Below the pieces are notes generated by a model that saw only the letters and a program-made list of their open reading frames with translations, had not been told where the DNA came from and did not search any database. A stretch of 8,779 nucleotides of DNA from JBAXGW01 sp037139195 (GTDB lineage Bacteria > Bacteroidota > Bacteroidia > Bacteroidales > JAHJDW01): NCBI GenBank assembly GCA_037139195.1, contig JBAXGW010000112.1, forward strand, positions 1 to 8,779. The letters are read 5' to 3'. Shown piece by piece: positions 1-5,929 of the stretch; the stretch's first letter is position 1, and the number at the start of each line of letters is the position of its first letter. The position numbers and the translations under genes were made by a program.

Positions 1-7
1 TTTTTTA

Positions 8-47
8 CTGTGCAACACTGTGTCTACTCTGTGTGACTCTGTGCAAC
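8..47. repeat. Short CTGTG tandem array (four units, ~10-11 bp)
   Basis: CTGTG occurs at 8-12, 18-22, 29-33 and 39-43, so the spacing is 10, 11 and 10 bp. The first and last units extend to an identical CTGTGCAAC (8-16 and 39-47). The array lies just past the 3' end of the minus-strand LtaS-like gene and may continue beyond the window edge. The repetition is directly visible. Its function is unknown; it could be a small minisatellite or a remnant of an interspersed repeat. Confidence 0.6.
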
Positions 48-70
48 TTTTTTTTGTTGCCTAAGGCAAC
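43..70. other. Overlapping hairpins around the stop codon of the LtaS-like gene
   Basis: GTTGCC (56-61) and GGCAAC (65-70) form a 6-bp stem whose 3-nt loop contains part of the minus-strand stop codon (61-63). GCAAC (43-47) can instead pair with GTTGC (56-60) across eight T residues. Read on the minus strand, the hairpin is followed by an A run rather than a T run, so it is not a canonical intrinsic terminator for the gene. No better terminator for that gene is visible inside the window. Confidence 0.35.
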
Positions 71-1959
71 TTAATCTTGTTTTCAATTAATCTGTTATTG
101 TATTGTTGCACGAAAGCTTTTACTATGCGTGAGAGCTTTTCTGCTTTTTCTTTTTCAGTAATTTTCAAATCATTTTTTTGCAAAGAATCATTTTTTGTAT
201 TGTATAAAGAAACAGTTTCTGAACCATTAAAAGTCAAGCTATAATTATCCATGATAAGTTGATAATTACCGTCGGAGTAGTTTATTGCAAAATGCAATTC
301 CTTTTCAGAAAACACATTTCTTCCAAAAGAAAATAAGGTTTTATCATATCCCAAATATCCTAATATTGAAGGCATAATATCAATTTGTTCAATAATAGTG
401 TTATTCTCGCTATTAATTGTATCAAGAGGTGAATAAAAAACAATTGGAATTGAATACATTCCAGTTTTTGTTTTAAAATAATCATCCATAGCCTGTGCAG
501 AGTGGTCGGCAGTAATGACAAACAATGTGTTTTTAAACCACGCTTGGTTTTTAATTGAATTGAAATATTGTTTCAATGCAAAATCGGTATAAGCAATGCT
601 TTCTAAAATGGGCAATTCTCCTTTCGGAAATTTATTTTTATATTGTTCGGGAATGGTGTATGGATGATGCGATGACAAAGTGAACAAAACATTAAAGAAA
701 GGTTGTTTCATTGTATTTTGTTTTTTTGCAAAAAATTGCAGAAAAGGCTCATCAAAAATACCCCATTTACTATCAAAATCATTGTTATTATATTCTGTTT
801 TGCCATAATAATTATCAAATCCCGACATCTTCGCAAAGGCATCTAAGCCCAATGAACCATTATTTGCACCATGAAAAAATGAGGAATTATAGGCGTTTTC
901 TTTTAAAATTGAAGCCAATGTTTTGTATTGGTTTGATGAGTACATTGATAAAATAAAGGGAGAATCCATCAGTGATGGAATGCCAGCAACAATAGAAGGA
1001 ATGCCCTCGATTGATTTTTTGCCATTAGAATAAGCTTGGTTGAAAACCAAACTATGGTTCATCAGCGAATCAAGAAATGGAGTGTATTTGCGTCTAACTT
1101 TTGGGTTGTAATAGCCAATGTATTCTTTCCCAAAGCTTTCGAGAATAAGAATTACCACATTTTTTTTCTGAAAACTCTTGGATGACGTATTTTGTTGAAA
1201 AGGCGAATAAATTCTATTACATTCTTCATTCGAAAAATAGTTTTTCTTTTGTAGCGATTGTTTGCCTGCTGTTTTTATAATACAAAATGGCGTGTTTAAA
1301 ACAATTGAAACATACCTCGAATCGGTGTATTTTGCTGTATTAATAATATTTATTGGACGCAAACCCCAGCCACCTCGGACGCAAGTAATACTTATGAAAA
1401 TAAACAGTATAAAAACAATAATTTGAGAAACTAAGTTTGTGTGTGTTCTTTGATAATTAGTAAAAAGCTTTTTACACAATAAATATAATATTCCTATAAA
1501 CAAAGCAGTTAGAACAGGCACAAACCAAAAATCGATTATAAATTGAGGCAATAAACTTAAAACTTCGTTTCCCTTCGAAATAAACGCAAATACATCGTAG
1601 GTGGTGCGTTTGAATGTATATGGGAAATAAGCTACATCGCACAAATTAGCAAGAAAGCCAATTCCGTTGATGATGAAAAACAAAACTGTATTTACTTTTG
1701 TGAGAAATGCATTTTTATTTATATATGGAAAGAAAAATATCGTTATAAAAAGAAAATTTAGGCTAAAAATAGCTGACAAATCAAAAACTAAGCCGCCTAA
1801 AAAACAGATTATTATTTCGCTAGAACTAATATCTGGGAAATAGCTGATATTATACCAGAAGAAAATCAGCCTTTGCATGGAATAAATTAAAAGCAAAGCA
1901 GCAATAAGTAGCAAAACTTTTTTTATATCCTTAAAAAACACTGATTTAATAAAATTCAT
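61..1959 (-). CDS. LtaS/MdoB-like alkaline phosphatase superfamily membrane phosphotransferase
   Basis: This 632-residue protein has the lipoteichoic acid synthase/phosphoglycerol transferase layout. About five hydrophobic membrane segments (near residues 14-38, 49-78, 87-110, 140-162 and 176-195) precede a large catalytic domain (about 265-560) that should face the periplasm. Family metal and active-site motifs are visible: LILESFG with metal-ligand Glu274, NGKKSIEG with probable nucleophile Ser316 (Thr in LtaS), SSHHPY with substrate His431/432, and TADHS with Asp485-His486. Family members move phosphoglycerol or phosphoethanolamine from a phospholipid to an envelope glycan or lipid, or act as sulfatase-like hydrolases. 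A Gram-negative Bacteroidota cell is not expected to make lipoteichoic acid, so the acceptor is unknown. The gene appears to be transcribed alone. Automatic annotation would call it 'LTA synthase family protein' or 'sulfatase'. The fold is near certain; the substrate is not. Confidence 0.9.
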   Translation of the reverse strand: MNFIKSVFFKDIKKVLLLIAALLLIYSMQRLIFFWYNISYFPDISSSEIIICFLGGLVFDLSAIFSLNFLFITIFFFPYINKNAFLTKVNTVLFFIINGIGFLANLCDVAYFPYTFKRTTYDVFAFISKGNEVLSLLPQFIIDFWFVPVLTALFIGILYLLCKKLFTNYQRTHTNLVSQIIVFILFIFISITCVRGGWGLRPINIINTAKYTDSRYVSIVLNTPFCIIKTAGKQSLQKKNYFSNEECNRIYSPFQQNTSSKSFQKKNVVILILESFGKEYIGYYNPKVRRKYTPFLDSLMNHSLVFNQAYSNGKKSIEGIPSIVAGIPSLMDSPFILSMYSSNQYKTLASILKENAYNSSFFHGANNGSLGLDAFAKMSGFDNYYGKTEYNNNDFDSKWGIFDEPFLQFFAKKQNTMKQPFFNVLFTLSSHHPYTIPEQYKNKFPKGELPILESIAYTDFALKQYFNSIKNQAWFKNTLFVITADHSAQAMDDYFKTKTGMYSIPIVFYSPLDTINSENNTIIEQIDIMPSILGYLGYDKTLFSFGRNVFSEKELHFAINYSDGNYQLIMDNYSLTFNGSETVSLYNTKNDSLQKNDLKITEKEKAEKLSRIVKAFVQQYNNRLIENKIKLP

Positions 1960-1983
1960 ATTGTTGTCTTGTTAAACGAGAAA

Positions 1984-1991
1984 CAAAAGTA
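1984..1991 (-). promoter_or_regulatory. Candidate -7 element for the LtaS-like gene
   Basis: Read on the minus strand this is TACTTTTG, matching the Bacteroidota -7 consensus TAnnTTTG and lying about 25 bp before the ATG at 1959. No good -33 TTG partner is visible at 17-23 bp, so support is only moderate. Confidence 0.4.
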
Positions 1992-2035
1992 TGAAAATAT
2001 TTTGTGAATTTTTTTAAATGTGCAGTATGCTAGCA

Positions 2036-2061
2036 TAAAAAAGGAAGCGATTGCATTCCTT
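2036..2061 (-). terminator. Intrinsic terminator after the first DUF5011-like lipoprotein gene
   Basis: On the minus strand, AAGGAA-T-GC pairs with GC-TTCCTT around a 4-nt loop, with one bulged base. A run of T residues follows (complement of the A run at 2036-2042). It starts 12 bp past the stop codon at 2073. Confidence 0.7.
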
Positions 2062-2072
2062 GTGTTTTATTA

Positions 2073-2768
2073 TTACTGCTTTACAAGTGTAGCACTGCCA
2101 GTTCCGCTTGTGCCATTGGTAGTTTCTGTATATGTGTAATTGATTGTTGTGCCAGAAACAGTGCCTTGACCAACAAATGTGCGAGTTGGCGCTGGATTTG
2201 TTCCACAAACAACATTTTGCTGAGGTATTGTTAATGTTGTTCCTGAGATTGTGGCATATACAACACCATTCATATAATTGCCAAAATTGCTAAAAATAAT
2301 TTTGTTATTTTCTGTGGTTGATGTTGTAATAGTTTGCATATAAGTGAAATTATCAGGTGTGCCAGTTGCATTGAATGTTTCATTTACAGAATAAATTCCA
2401 GCTATGTTAGCCGCAGAGTTAACAACATGTACAGTAACAGTTTTTGTGTCAGAATTACCAACAGCATCAGAAACTGAATATGTTAATGTATAGTCACCAA
2501 CCAAATCTTTATTAACTGTGCCACTCATAATAATACGCGAAGTTATATCGCCATCTACATTATCAGTTGCAGTTACTGTGGGAGGAACGGATGCTGCGTT
2601 TAATGTATGTTGAATTGGCAAGTTTCCTACAACTGCTAATACTGGTGGTGTTAAATCTGTTGTGGAAGCAATTGGGGTTGTAGTTTCTTTTTCATCTTTC
2701 TTGCACGATGCAAACAAAAAACCAAGAATAACAATAATAGCCGAAATATTAATGATATTTTTTTTCAT
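2073..2768 (-). CDS. Surface lipoprotein with DUF5011-like Ig domain (paralog A)
   Basis: This 231-residue protein starts with a lipoprotein signal peptide ending in FASC, so Cys22 is the lipidated residue. The next residues, KKDEKE, fit the C-x-K-(D/E)2 lipoprotein export signal described in Capnocytophaga, which suggests display on the outer face of the outer membrane. Residues about 38-116 form a bacterial Ig-like domain of DUF5011/HYR type, with conserved VPPTVTATDNVDGDIT, GDYTLTYSVSDAVGN and KTVTVHVVN. Residues about 117-231 are a Thr/Gly-rich, beta-predicted module (SGTT repeats, IIFSNFG) that I do not recognise. The adjacent gene (2867-3532) is a clear paralog in both halves. This gene has its own candidate promoter and terminator, so the pair need not be an operon. 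Binding partner and role are unknown; adhesion or carbohydrate contact is plausible only by analogy. Confidence 0.88.
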   Translation of the reverse strand: MKKNIINISAIIVILGFLFASCKKDEKETTTPIASTTDLTPPVLAVVGNLPIQHTLNAASVPPTVTATDNVDGDITSRIIMSGTVNKDLVGDYTLTYSVSDAVGNSDTKTVTVHVVNSAANIAGIYSVNETFNATGTPDNFTYMQTITTSTTENNKIIFSNFGNYMNGVVYATISGTTLTIPQQNVVCGTNPAPTRTFVGQGTVSGTTINYTYTETTNGTSGTGSATLVKQ

Positions 2769-2792
2769 AATACATTTGAGTTAATTTTAATG

Positions 2793-2800
2793 CAAATATA
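2793..2800 (-). promoter_or_regulatory. Candidate -7 element for lipoprotein paralog A
   Basis: On the minus strand this reads TATATTTG, a full TAnnTTTG match 24 bp before the ATG. A TTG that could serve as the -33 element lies at 2822-2824 with 21 bp between. It falls between the upstream gene's terminator and this gene, so the gene can be transcribed independently. Confidence 0.5.
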
Positions 2801-2821
2801 ACCAAAGTAAAATAATTATAA

Positions 2822-2852
2822 CAAAAAAAAGGAAGCAAAAGCTTCCCTTTTT
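2822..2852 (-). terminator. Intrinsic terminator after lipoprotein paralog B
   Basis: GGAAGC (2831-2836) and GCTTCC (2841-2846) pair around AAAA, flanked by A and T tracts. On the minus strand the stem is followed by eight T residues. It begins 14 bp past the stop codon at 2867. The symmetrical tracts could also let it act on the other strand. Confidence 0.8.
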
Positions 2853-2866
2853 TGTTAATTATACAA

Positions 2867-3532
2867 TTATTGTTTTATATATACTGATTTGCAAATAGTT
2901 GTTGTGCCACTAACTGTTTCATTATAATTAATAGTAATTGAAGTACCATTAATTGTGTTTGTACCTATAGAAATGAAATTAGTTGGAGCAGCTGGACTTC
3001 CCACTGTGAAAGTTTGTGAAGCAACTGAAATAGTAGTTCCAGTCACTGTTGCAATAACAGGACAAGTTGAGTAAGATCCAAATTCTTGAAAAACAATAGC
3101 ATTATTAATTGTGCTTGATGGGGCAATAACATCAGTTTTAAACACCGTATCATTTACAGTACCAACTCCCCAAATATTAATATAAGAATAATTTCCAGCT
3201 AAATTAGCAGCAGAGTTAACTACATGAACTGTAACCGTTTTTTCGTCAGTATTACCAGCTGCATCAGCAACGGAATATGTTAATACATAATCACCCGTTA
3301 AATCTTTGTTAACTGTGCCTGTCATTTTTACTGATGATGTTAAATCTCCATCAGTATCATCTGTTGCAGTTACCACAGGAGGAACAAATGTAGCATTTAA
3401 AACAGTAGTCATTGTAGTCCCACCAGTAACAGTAATTACAGGTTTTGTTGTATCTTCATCTTTTGCACATGATGTAAAAATCAAAGCACAAGCAATCATC
3501 ATTGCCGATAATTTTAAAAAATTCTTTTTCAT
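2867..3532 (-). CDS. Surface lipoprotein with DUF5011-like Ig domain (paralog B)
   Basis: This 221-residue paralog of the neighbouring 2073-2768 product has lipobox IFTSC with lipidated Cys22. AKDED follows, again fitting the C-x-K-(D/E)2 surface-export pattern. The Ig-like DUF5011 domain spans about residues 29-106, with VPPVVTATDDTDGDLT, GTVNKDLTGDYVLTYSV and DAAGN. The linker VHVVNSAAN is shared exactly with paralog A. The C-terminal module (about 110-221) keeps a sparse framework (FGSY, ATVTGTT, NGTSITINYNETVSGT) but has otherwise diverged. This pattern suggests a tandem duplication followed by specialisation of the C-terminal half. The start is supported by the signal peptide and an A/T-rich leader. 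The gene is divergent from the small lipoprotein gene at 3682. Function unknown. Confidence 0.88.
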   Translation of the reverse strand: MKKNFLKLSAMMIACALIFTSCAKDEDTTKPVITVTGGTTMTTVLNATFVPPVVTATDDTDGDLTSSVKMTGTVNKDLTGDYVLTYSVADAAGNTDEKTVTVHVVNSAANLAGNYSYINIWGVGTVNDTVFKTDVIAPSSTINNAIVFQEFGSYSTCPVIATVTGTTISVASQTFTVGSPAAPTNFISIGTNTINGTSITINYNETVSGTTTICKSVYIKQ

Positions 3533-3566
3533 AGTTTTGTTATTAAGTTTATTAATTATATGAGTA

Positions 3567-3574
3567 CAAAAATA
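3567..3574 (-). promoter_or_regulatory. Candidate -7 element for lipoprotein paralog B
   Basis: On the minus strand this reads TATTTTTG, a TAnnTTTG match about 35 bp before the ATG at 3532. It lies in the 149-bp divergent gap shared with the plus-strand promoter at 3633-3640. No well-spaced -33 TTG is seen. Confidence 0.4.
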
Positions 3575-3613
3575 ATTAAAAAAACAATAAAAAAAACATG
3601 TATTATATTTTTA

Positions 3614-3640
3614 TTGATTAAAAAAAATAATATAACTTTG
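3614..3640 (+). promoter_or_regulatory. Candidate promoter of the hendecad-repeat lipoprotein gene
   Basis: TAACTTTG (3633-3640) matches the Bacteroidota -7 consensus, and a TTG at 3614-3616 is a possible -33 element with 16 bp between. The ATG follows 41 bp later after an A-rich leader with no Shine-Dalgarno sequence. Confidence 0.55.
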
Positions 3641-3681
3641 CTGCTGTAAAAATTAATTTTTAAAACAATCAAAATAAAAAC

Positions 3682-4008
3682 ATGAAAAAATTATTCTCAT
3701 TATTAGTAGTTGCTGGTGCATTAACATTTGTATCATGCGGACCAAGTGCAGAAGAAAAAGCTGCAGCTGAAAAAGCAAAACAAGATTCTATAACTGCTGT
3801 TGAAACTGCAAAAGCAGATTCTATTGCTAACATTGAAAAAGCAAAAGCTGATTCAATTGCTAACGTTGAAAAAGCAAAAGCTGATTCAATAGCTGCTAAA
3901 GCTACTGCTGATTCATTAGCTGCTGCATCAAAACCAGCTAAAAAAACAGCTCCTAAAAAAACAGCTCCAAAAGAAGTTAAAGCTTCTGCAAGCAGAAGAA
4001 ATGCTTAA
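3682..4008 (+). CDS. Small Ala/Lys-rich lipoprotein with four 11-residue repeats
   Basis: This 108-residue protein has a signal peptide ending in FVSC (lipidated Cys19), then GPSAEEKA. Residues 33-76 are four 11-residue repeats of the type KADSIANIEKA, partly continued by a fifth. Small hydrophobic residues at 3-4 spacing predict a long helix or hendecad coiled coil. The tail (84-108) is basic, with KKTAPKKTAPK and a final RRN, and could contact peptidoglycan or another anionic polymer. All five Leu codons are TTA, which fits high expression. It shares signal-peptide style and the CGPSAEEKA start with the product of 4168-4374. It lacks the C-x-K-(D/E)2 surface signal, so a periplasm-facing outer-membrane position is more likely. 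The shape resembles Braun's lipoprotein or a short TolA-like helix, but no homology is claimed. Function unknown. Confidence 0.88.
   Translation: MKKLFSLLVVAGALTFVSCGPSAEEKAAAEKAKQDSITAVETAKADSIANIEKAKADSIANVEKAKADSIAAKATADSLAAASKPAKKTAPKKTAPKEVKASASRRNA
3778..3909 (+). repeat. Four 33-bp in-frame tandem repeats inside the small lipoprotein gene
   Basis: Units start at 3778, 3811, 3844 and 3877. Units 2 and 3 differ at only three of 33 positions, and two of the three differences are synonymous. Units 3 and 4 share their first 14 bases and then diverge. The pattern indicates recent internal duplication, and each unit adds exactly one 11-residue repeat. Confidence 0.85.
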
Positions 4009-4042
4009 ATCGAAAATTTAGAAATCAATCTAAATAAAGGCT

Positions 4043-4080
4043 AAAAATGATTGTTAATATTTAACAATCATTTTTTTTTA
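4043..4080 (+). terminator. Intrinsic terminator after the hendecad-repeat lipoprotein gene
   Basis: An AT-rich perfect stem pairs 4043-4057 with 4061-4075 around a 3-nt loop, centred on ATGATTGTTAA and its complement. A long T tract follows. It begins 35 bp after the stop codon and separates this gene from the paralog at 4168. Confidence 0.85.
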
Positions 4081-4103
4081 TTTTTTTTTTCAAAAAGTAT
4101 TTT

Positions 4104-4129
4104 TTGAATTAAAAAAATACATACATTTG
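4104..4129 (+). promoter_or_regulatory. Candidate promoter of the 68-residue lipoprotein gene
   Basis: TACATTTG (4122-4129) matches the -7 consensus, with a TTG at 4104-4106 and 15 bp between, slightly short. The ATG lies 39 bp downstream. Together with the preceding terminator, this argues for separate transcription from the upstream paralog. Confidence 0.5.
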
Positions 4130-4167
4130 CAGTGCAATTTATTACAATTTAAAACTAACAAAGAATT

Positions 4168-4374
4168 ATGAAAAAATTATTCGCATTATTATTTGTAGCA
4201 GCTACATTAGTTGCTTGTGGACCAAGCGCAGAAGAAAAAGCAAAAGAAGCAGCTAGATTAGATTCTTTAAGAAACGACTCTATCGCTAAAGTTGAATTAG
4301 CAAAAGCTGACTCATTAGCAGCAGCAAGTGCTGATACTACAGCTACTGATTCTACAGCTACAGCTACTAAATAG
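4168..4374 (+). CDS. Small lipoprotein, paralog of the hendecad-repeat lipoprotein
   Basis: This 68-residue protein has a lipoprotein signal peptide ending in LVAC (lipidated Cys17) and then GPSAEEKA, identical to the first mature residues of the 3682-4008 product. A short Ala/Lys/Asp-rich segment (about 24-53, including DSIAKVELAKADSLAAA) has one to two units of the same repeat style. A low-complexity Ala/Thr/Asp/Ser tail follows, ending in a single C-terminal Lys. All eight Leu codons are TTA, more uniform than in the larger neighbouring genes. It has its own candidate promoter and a strong GC-containing terminator, consistent with a short, abundant mRNA. It may be an outer-membrane lipoprotein that pairs with or spaces the larger paralog. 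Similar short CGPSAEEKA proteins occur in other Bacteroidota as far as I recall, without known function. Confidence 0.85.
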   Translation: MKKLFALLFVAATLVACGPSAEEKAKEAARLDSLRNDSIAKVELAKADSLAAASADTTATDSTATATK

Positions 4375-4391
4375 TAATTAAAAGACTATTG

Positions 4392-4424
4392 AAAAAAAGA
4401 GAAGCAAGTGCTTCTCTTTTTTTT
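4392..4424. terminator. Bidirectional intrinsic terminator between convergent genes
   Basis: GAGAAGC (4399-4405) and GCTTCTC (4410-4416) form a perfect 7-bp stem around AAGT. Seven A residues lie on the left and eight T residues on the right, so it can stop transcription both from the lipoprotein gene (ending 4374) and from the minus-strand peptidase gene (ending 4438). Confidence 0.88.
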
Positions 4425-4437
4425 GCTTGTTATTTTC

Positions 4438-5802
4438 TTATTCCTTAACAATTAGTTCTCGATAATCTATTTCTTCATTAAATATTTTTATCAAATAAGT
4501 TCCTTTAGGGATGTTTTCCCCAATTTTAAAAGTATTATTTGTTATTTGTCCTGAAATTATTAATTCCCCACTCAAATTATATAAACATATATTTGTTGAA
4601 TTTTTACTTAGTTCAGTCTCAATCTTTATTTGGTCAATAAACGGATTTGGATAAACATTAATCCTTTTATCTGCATTATTTTTTTCAATATTAATTGTTA
4701 TATCGGGCTCAACTCCAAACAAAGATATTTGTGAACTGGTAAAATCATATTGTCCAGGTGTTAGGTCGTTTAAATAAAAGTAGCCATTATACAAACCTTG
4801 CCAGCCCCAATTTATATGATAATAATTATTGTTTTGAACGCCATCAATATTAAAAGTATGCCCATATCCCATATAATAAAGTGGTCTGTTATTCTGTAAA
4901 TCGTTTTGTATTTTCAAATCCCATTCGCTGTCGGTGTATGATGATTTGCTTTTATATTCGGTATATTTATAGTTAAAATAATCTAAAGCTGTTTTAGAAT
5001 TAAGAGCCATTGTCATGGAATTTTGTGGTCCAAAGCTCGTGTTTAATGCAGCAGCAGCGTGGTACATTAATAATGCTACATCAGCATTGTAAGTCGATAG
5101 CTGAGTTGGCATATTACTCCAATTATAAGTAGCTTGCGAAAAATTTACTGTTATATCTCCATATTTTGTTGTGTTATAATTTTTTGTTCCAACTCCATGC
5201 AAAGGATAATTCCAGTATTTTAATAGTTGAGCAAATGCCACTCCACCACAACCAACTAAAGCATGACCATCATAAGTGCTGCTTGCATCAACAGGGCATT
5301 GTTCGTTGTAATATTTAACTTGATTCCAGTTTACAGTAATTAGAGGCGAAACATCATTTGCTGCCTTCTCAAAATAAATGTTTTTATAGTTTTCCCAATC
5401 CTGCATTTTTTCGTTTTGGCAAATTAAATTTTCGTTTATAGCTTTTTCTATCTGTTTTTTATACAAATCTATCAAATCAGATATTGGGGTTATAATTTTT
5501 TTTAGGTCAAAACTTTGTTCAATTGAAAGTGCTAAAACAGGCTGAGTATTGCTTGTAGCTGAAATTATTATAAAGCCATTCAGATTTTGAAAATTAAAAA
5601 TATACATGTAGTTTTGATTGTTTTCTTGTATTACGTCCGCCAGTAATGGCATTACTGCTTCATAACTTATTTTTTTTTCTTTAGTGATGCATGAATAAAA
5701 ATAATTTTTAGCAATTATTTCTGCTTGCATTTTATTTATGTTTTCTGCTTTTAATGCAAATGACAATATCAGATATGATACTAAAATGATAATTTTTTTC
5801 AT
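4438..5802 (-). CDS. Secreted C10 (streptopain-like) cysteine peptidase with T9SS sorting domain
   Basis: This 454-residue secreted protease precursor has a signal peptide at about 1-19 (cleavage probably after LKA). A prodomain at about 20-150 follows the streptopain/Spi pattern, with FQNLNGFIIISA resembling the family's GFVIVSAD segment. The catalytic domain spans about 151-367. VGCGGVAFAQLLKYWNYP carries Cys185 at the family's spacing to AQ, GYGHTFNIDG carries His315, and HINWGW (329-334) is the usual motif after it. Residues 382-454 look like a type A T9SS C-terminal sorting domain: VYPNPF, then LYNLSGELI and IPKGTYLIKI. The protein should therefore be exported by Sec, moved across the outer membrane by T9SS, and surface-attached or released. 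Two Gly residues after Cys185 replace the more usual Val-Ala. The gene stands alone, ending at a bidirectional terminator. No convincing promoter was seen. A role in nutrient proteolysis or host/prey degradation is inference. Confidence 0.92.
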   Translation of the reverse strand: MKKIIILVSYLILSFALKAENINKMQAEIIAKNYFYSCITKEKKISYEAVMPLLADVIQENNQNYMYIFNFQNLNGFIIISATSNTQPVLALSIEQSFDLKKIITPISDLIDLYKKQIEKAINENLICQNEKMQDWENYKNIYFEKAANDVSPLITVNWNQVKYYNEQCPVDASSTYDGHALVGCGGVAFAQLLKYWNYPLHGVGTKNYNTTKYGDITVNFSQATYNWSNMPTQLSTYNADVALLMYHAAAALNTSFGPQNSMTMALNSKTALDYFNYKYTEYKSKSSYTDSEWDLKIQNDLQNNRPLYYMGYGHTFNIDGVQNNNYYHINWGWQGLYNGYFYLNDLTPGQYDFTSSQISLFGVEPDITINIEKNNADKRINVYPNPFIDQIKIETELSKNSTNICLYNLSGELIISGQITNNTFKIGENIPKGTYLIKIFNEEIDYRELIVKE

Positions 5803-5892
5803 AATTATTTTAATTTAATAGATTTATGTATAAGTAGACCGAAATAGTCGATAAATAGTTGCTTTTTAATTTAAAAAATATGTTAAAGACTG

Positions 5893-5900
5893 TATCTTTG
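5893..5900 (+). promoter_or_regulatory. Candidate -7 element for the radical SAM gene
   Basis: TATCTTTG matches TAnnTTTG and lies 29 bp before the ATG at 5930. It sits in the 127-bp divergent gap with the peptidase gene. No TTG is found at the proper -33 spacing. Confidence 0.5.
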
Positions 5901-5929
5901 TGCTAAATTGAAAAATTAAACACAAAGAA

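Noticed and set aside
711..956. 81-codon plus-strand reading frame
   Set aside because: It lies wholly antisense to the catalytic domain of the LtaS-like gene, has no signal or family motif, and its composition is that of a reverse-frame shadow.
2014..2208. 64-codon minus-strand reading frame
   Set aside because: It overlaps the 3' end of lipoprotein paralog A in another frame and runs through that gene's terminator; the Trp/His/Asn-rich translation looks like noise.
2073..3532. The two DUF5011 lipoproteins as one operon
   Set aside because: A clear terminator (2822-2852) and a promoter-like element (2793-2800) lie between them, so separate transcription is more likely, although readthrough cannot be excluded.
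3306..3563. 85-codon plus-strand reading frame antisense to lipoprotein paralog B
   Set aside because: The Val/Thr-rich translation is the mirror of the Ig-like domain codons; no start context or independent motif.
3778..3909. CRISPR-like array from the ~33-bp periodic repeats
   Set aside because: The units are contiguous with no spacers and are in frame within a lipoprotein gene, so they are coding tandem repeats.
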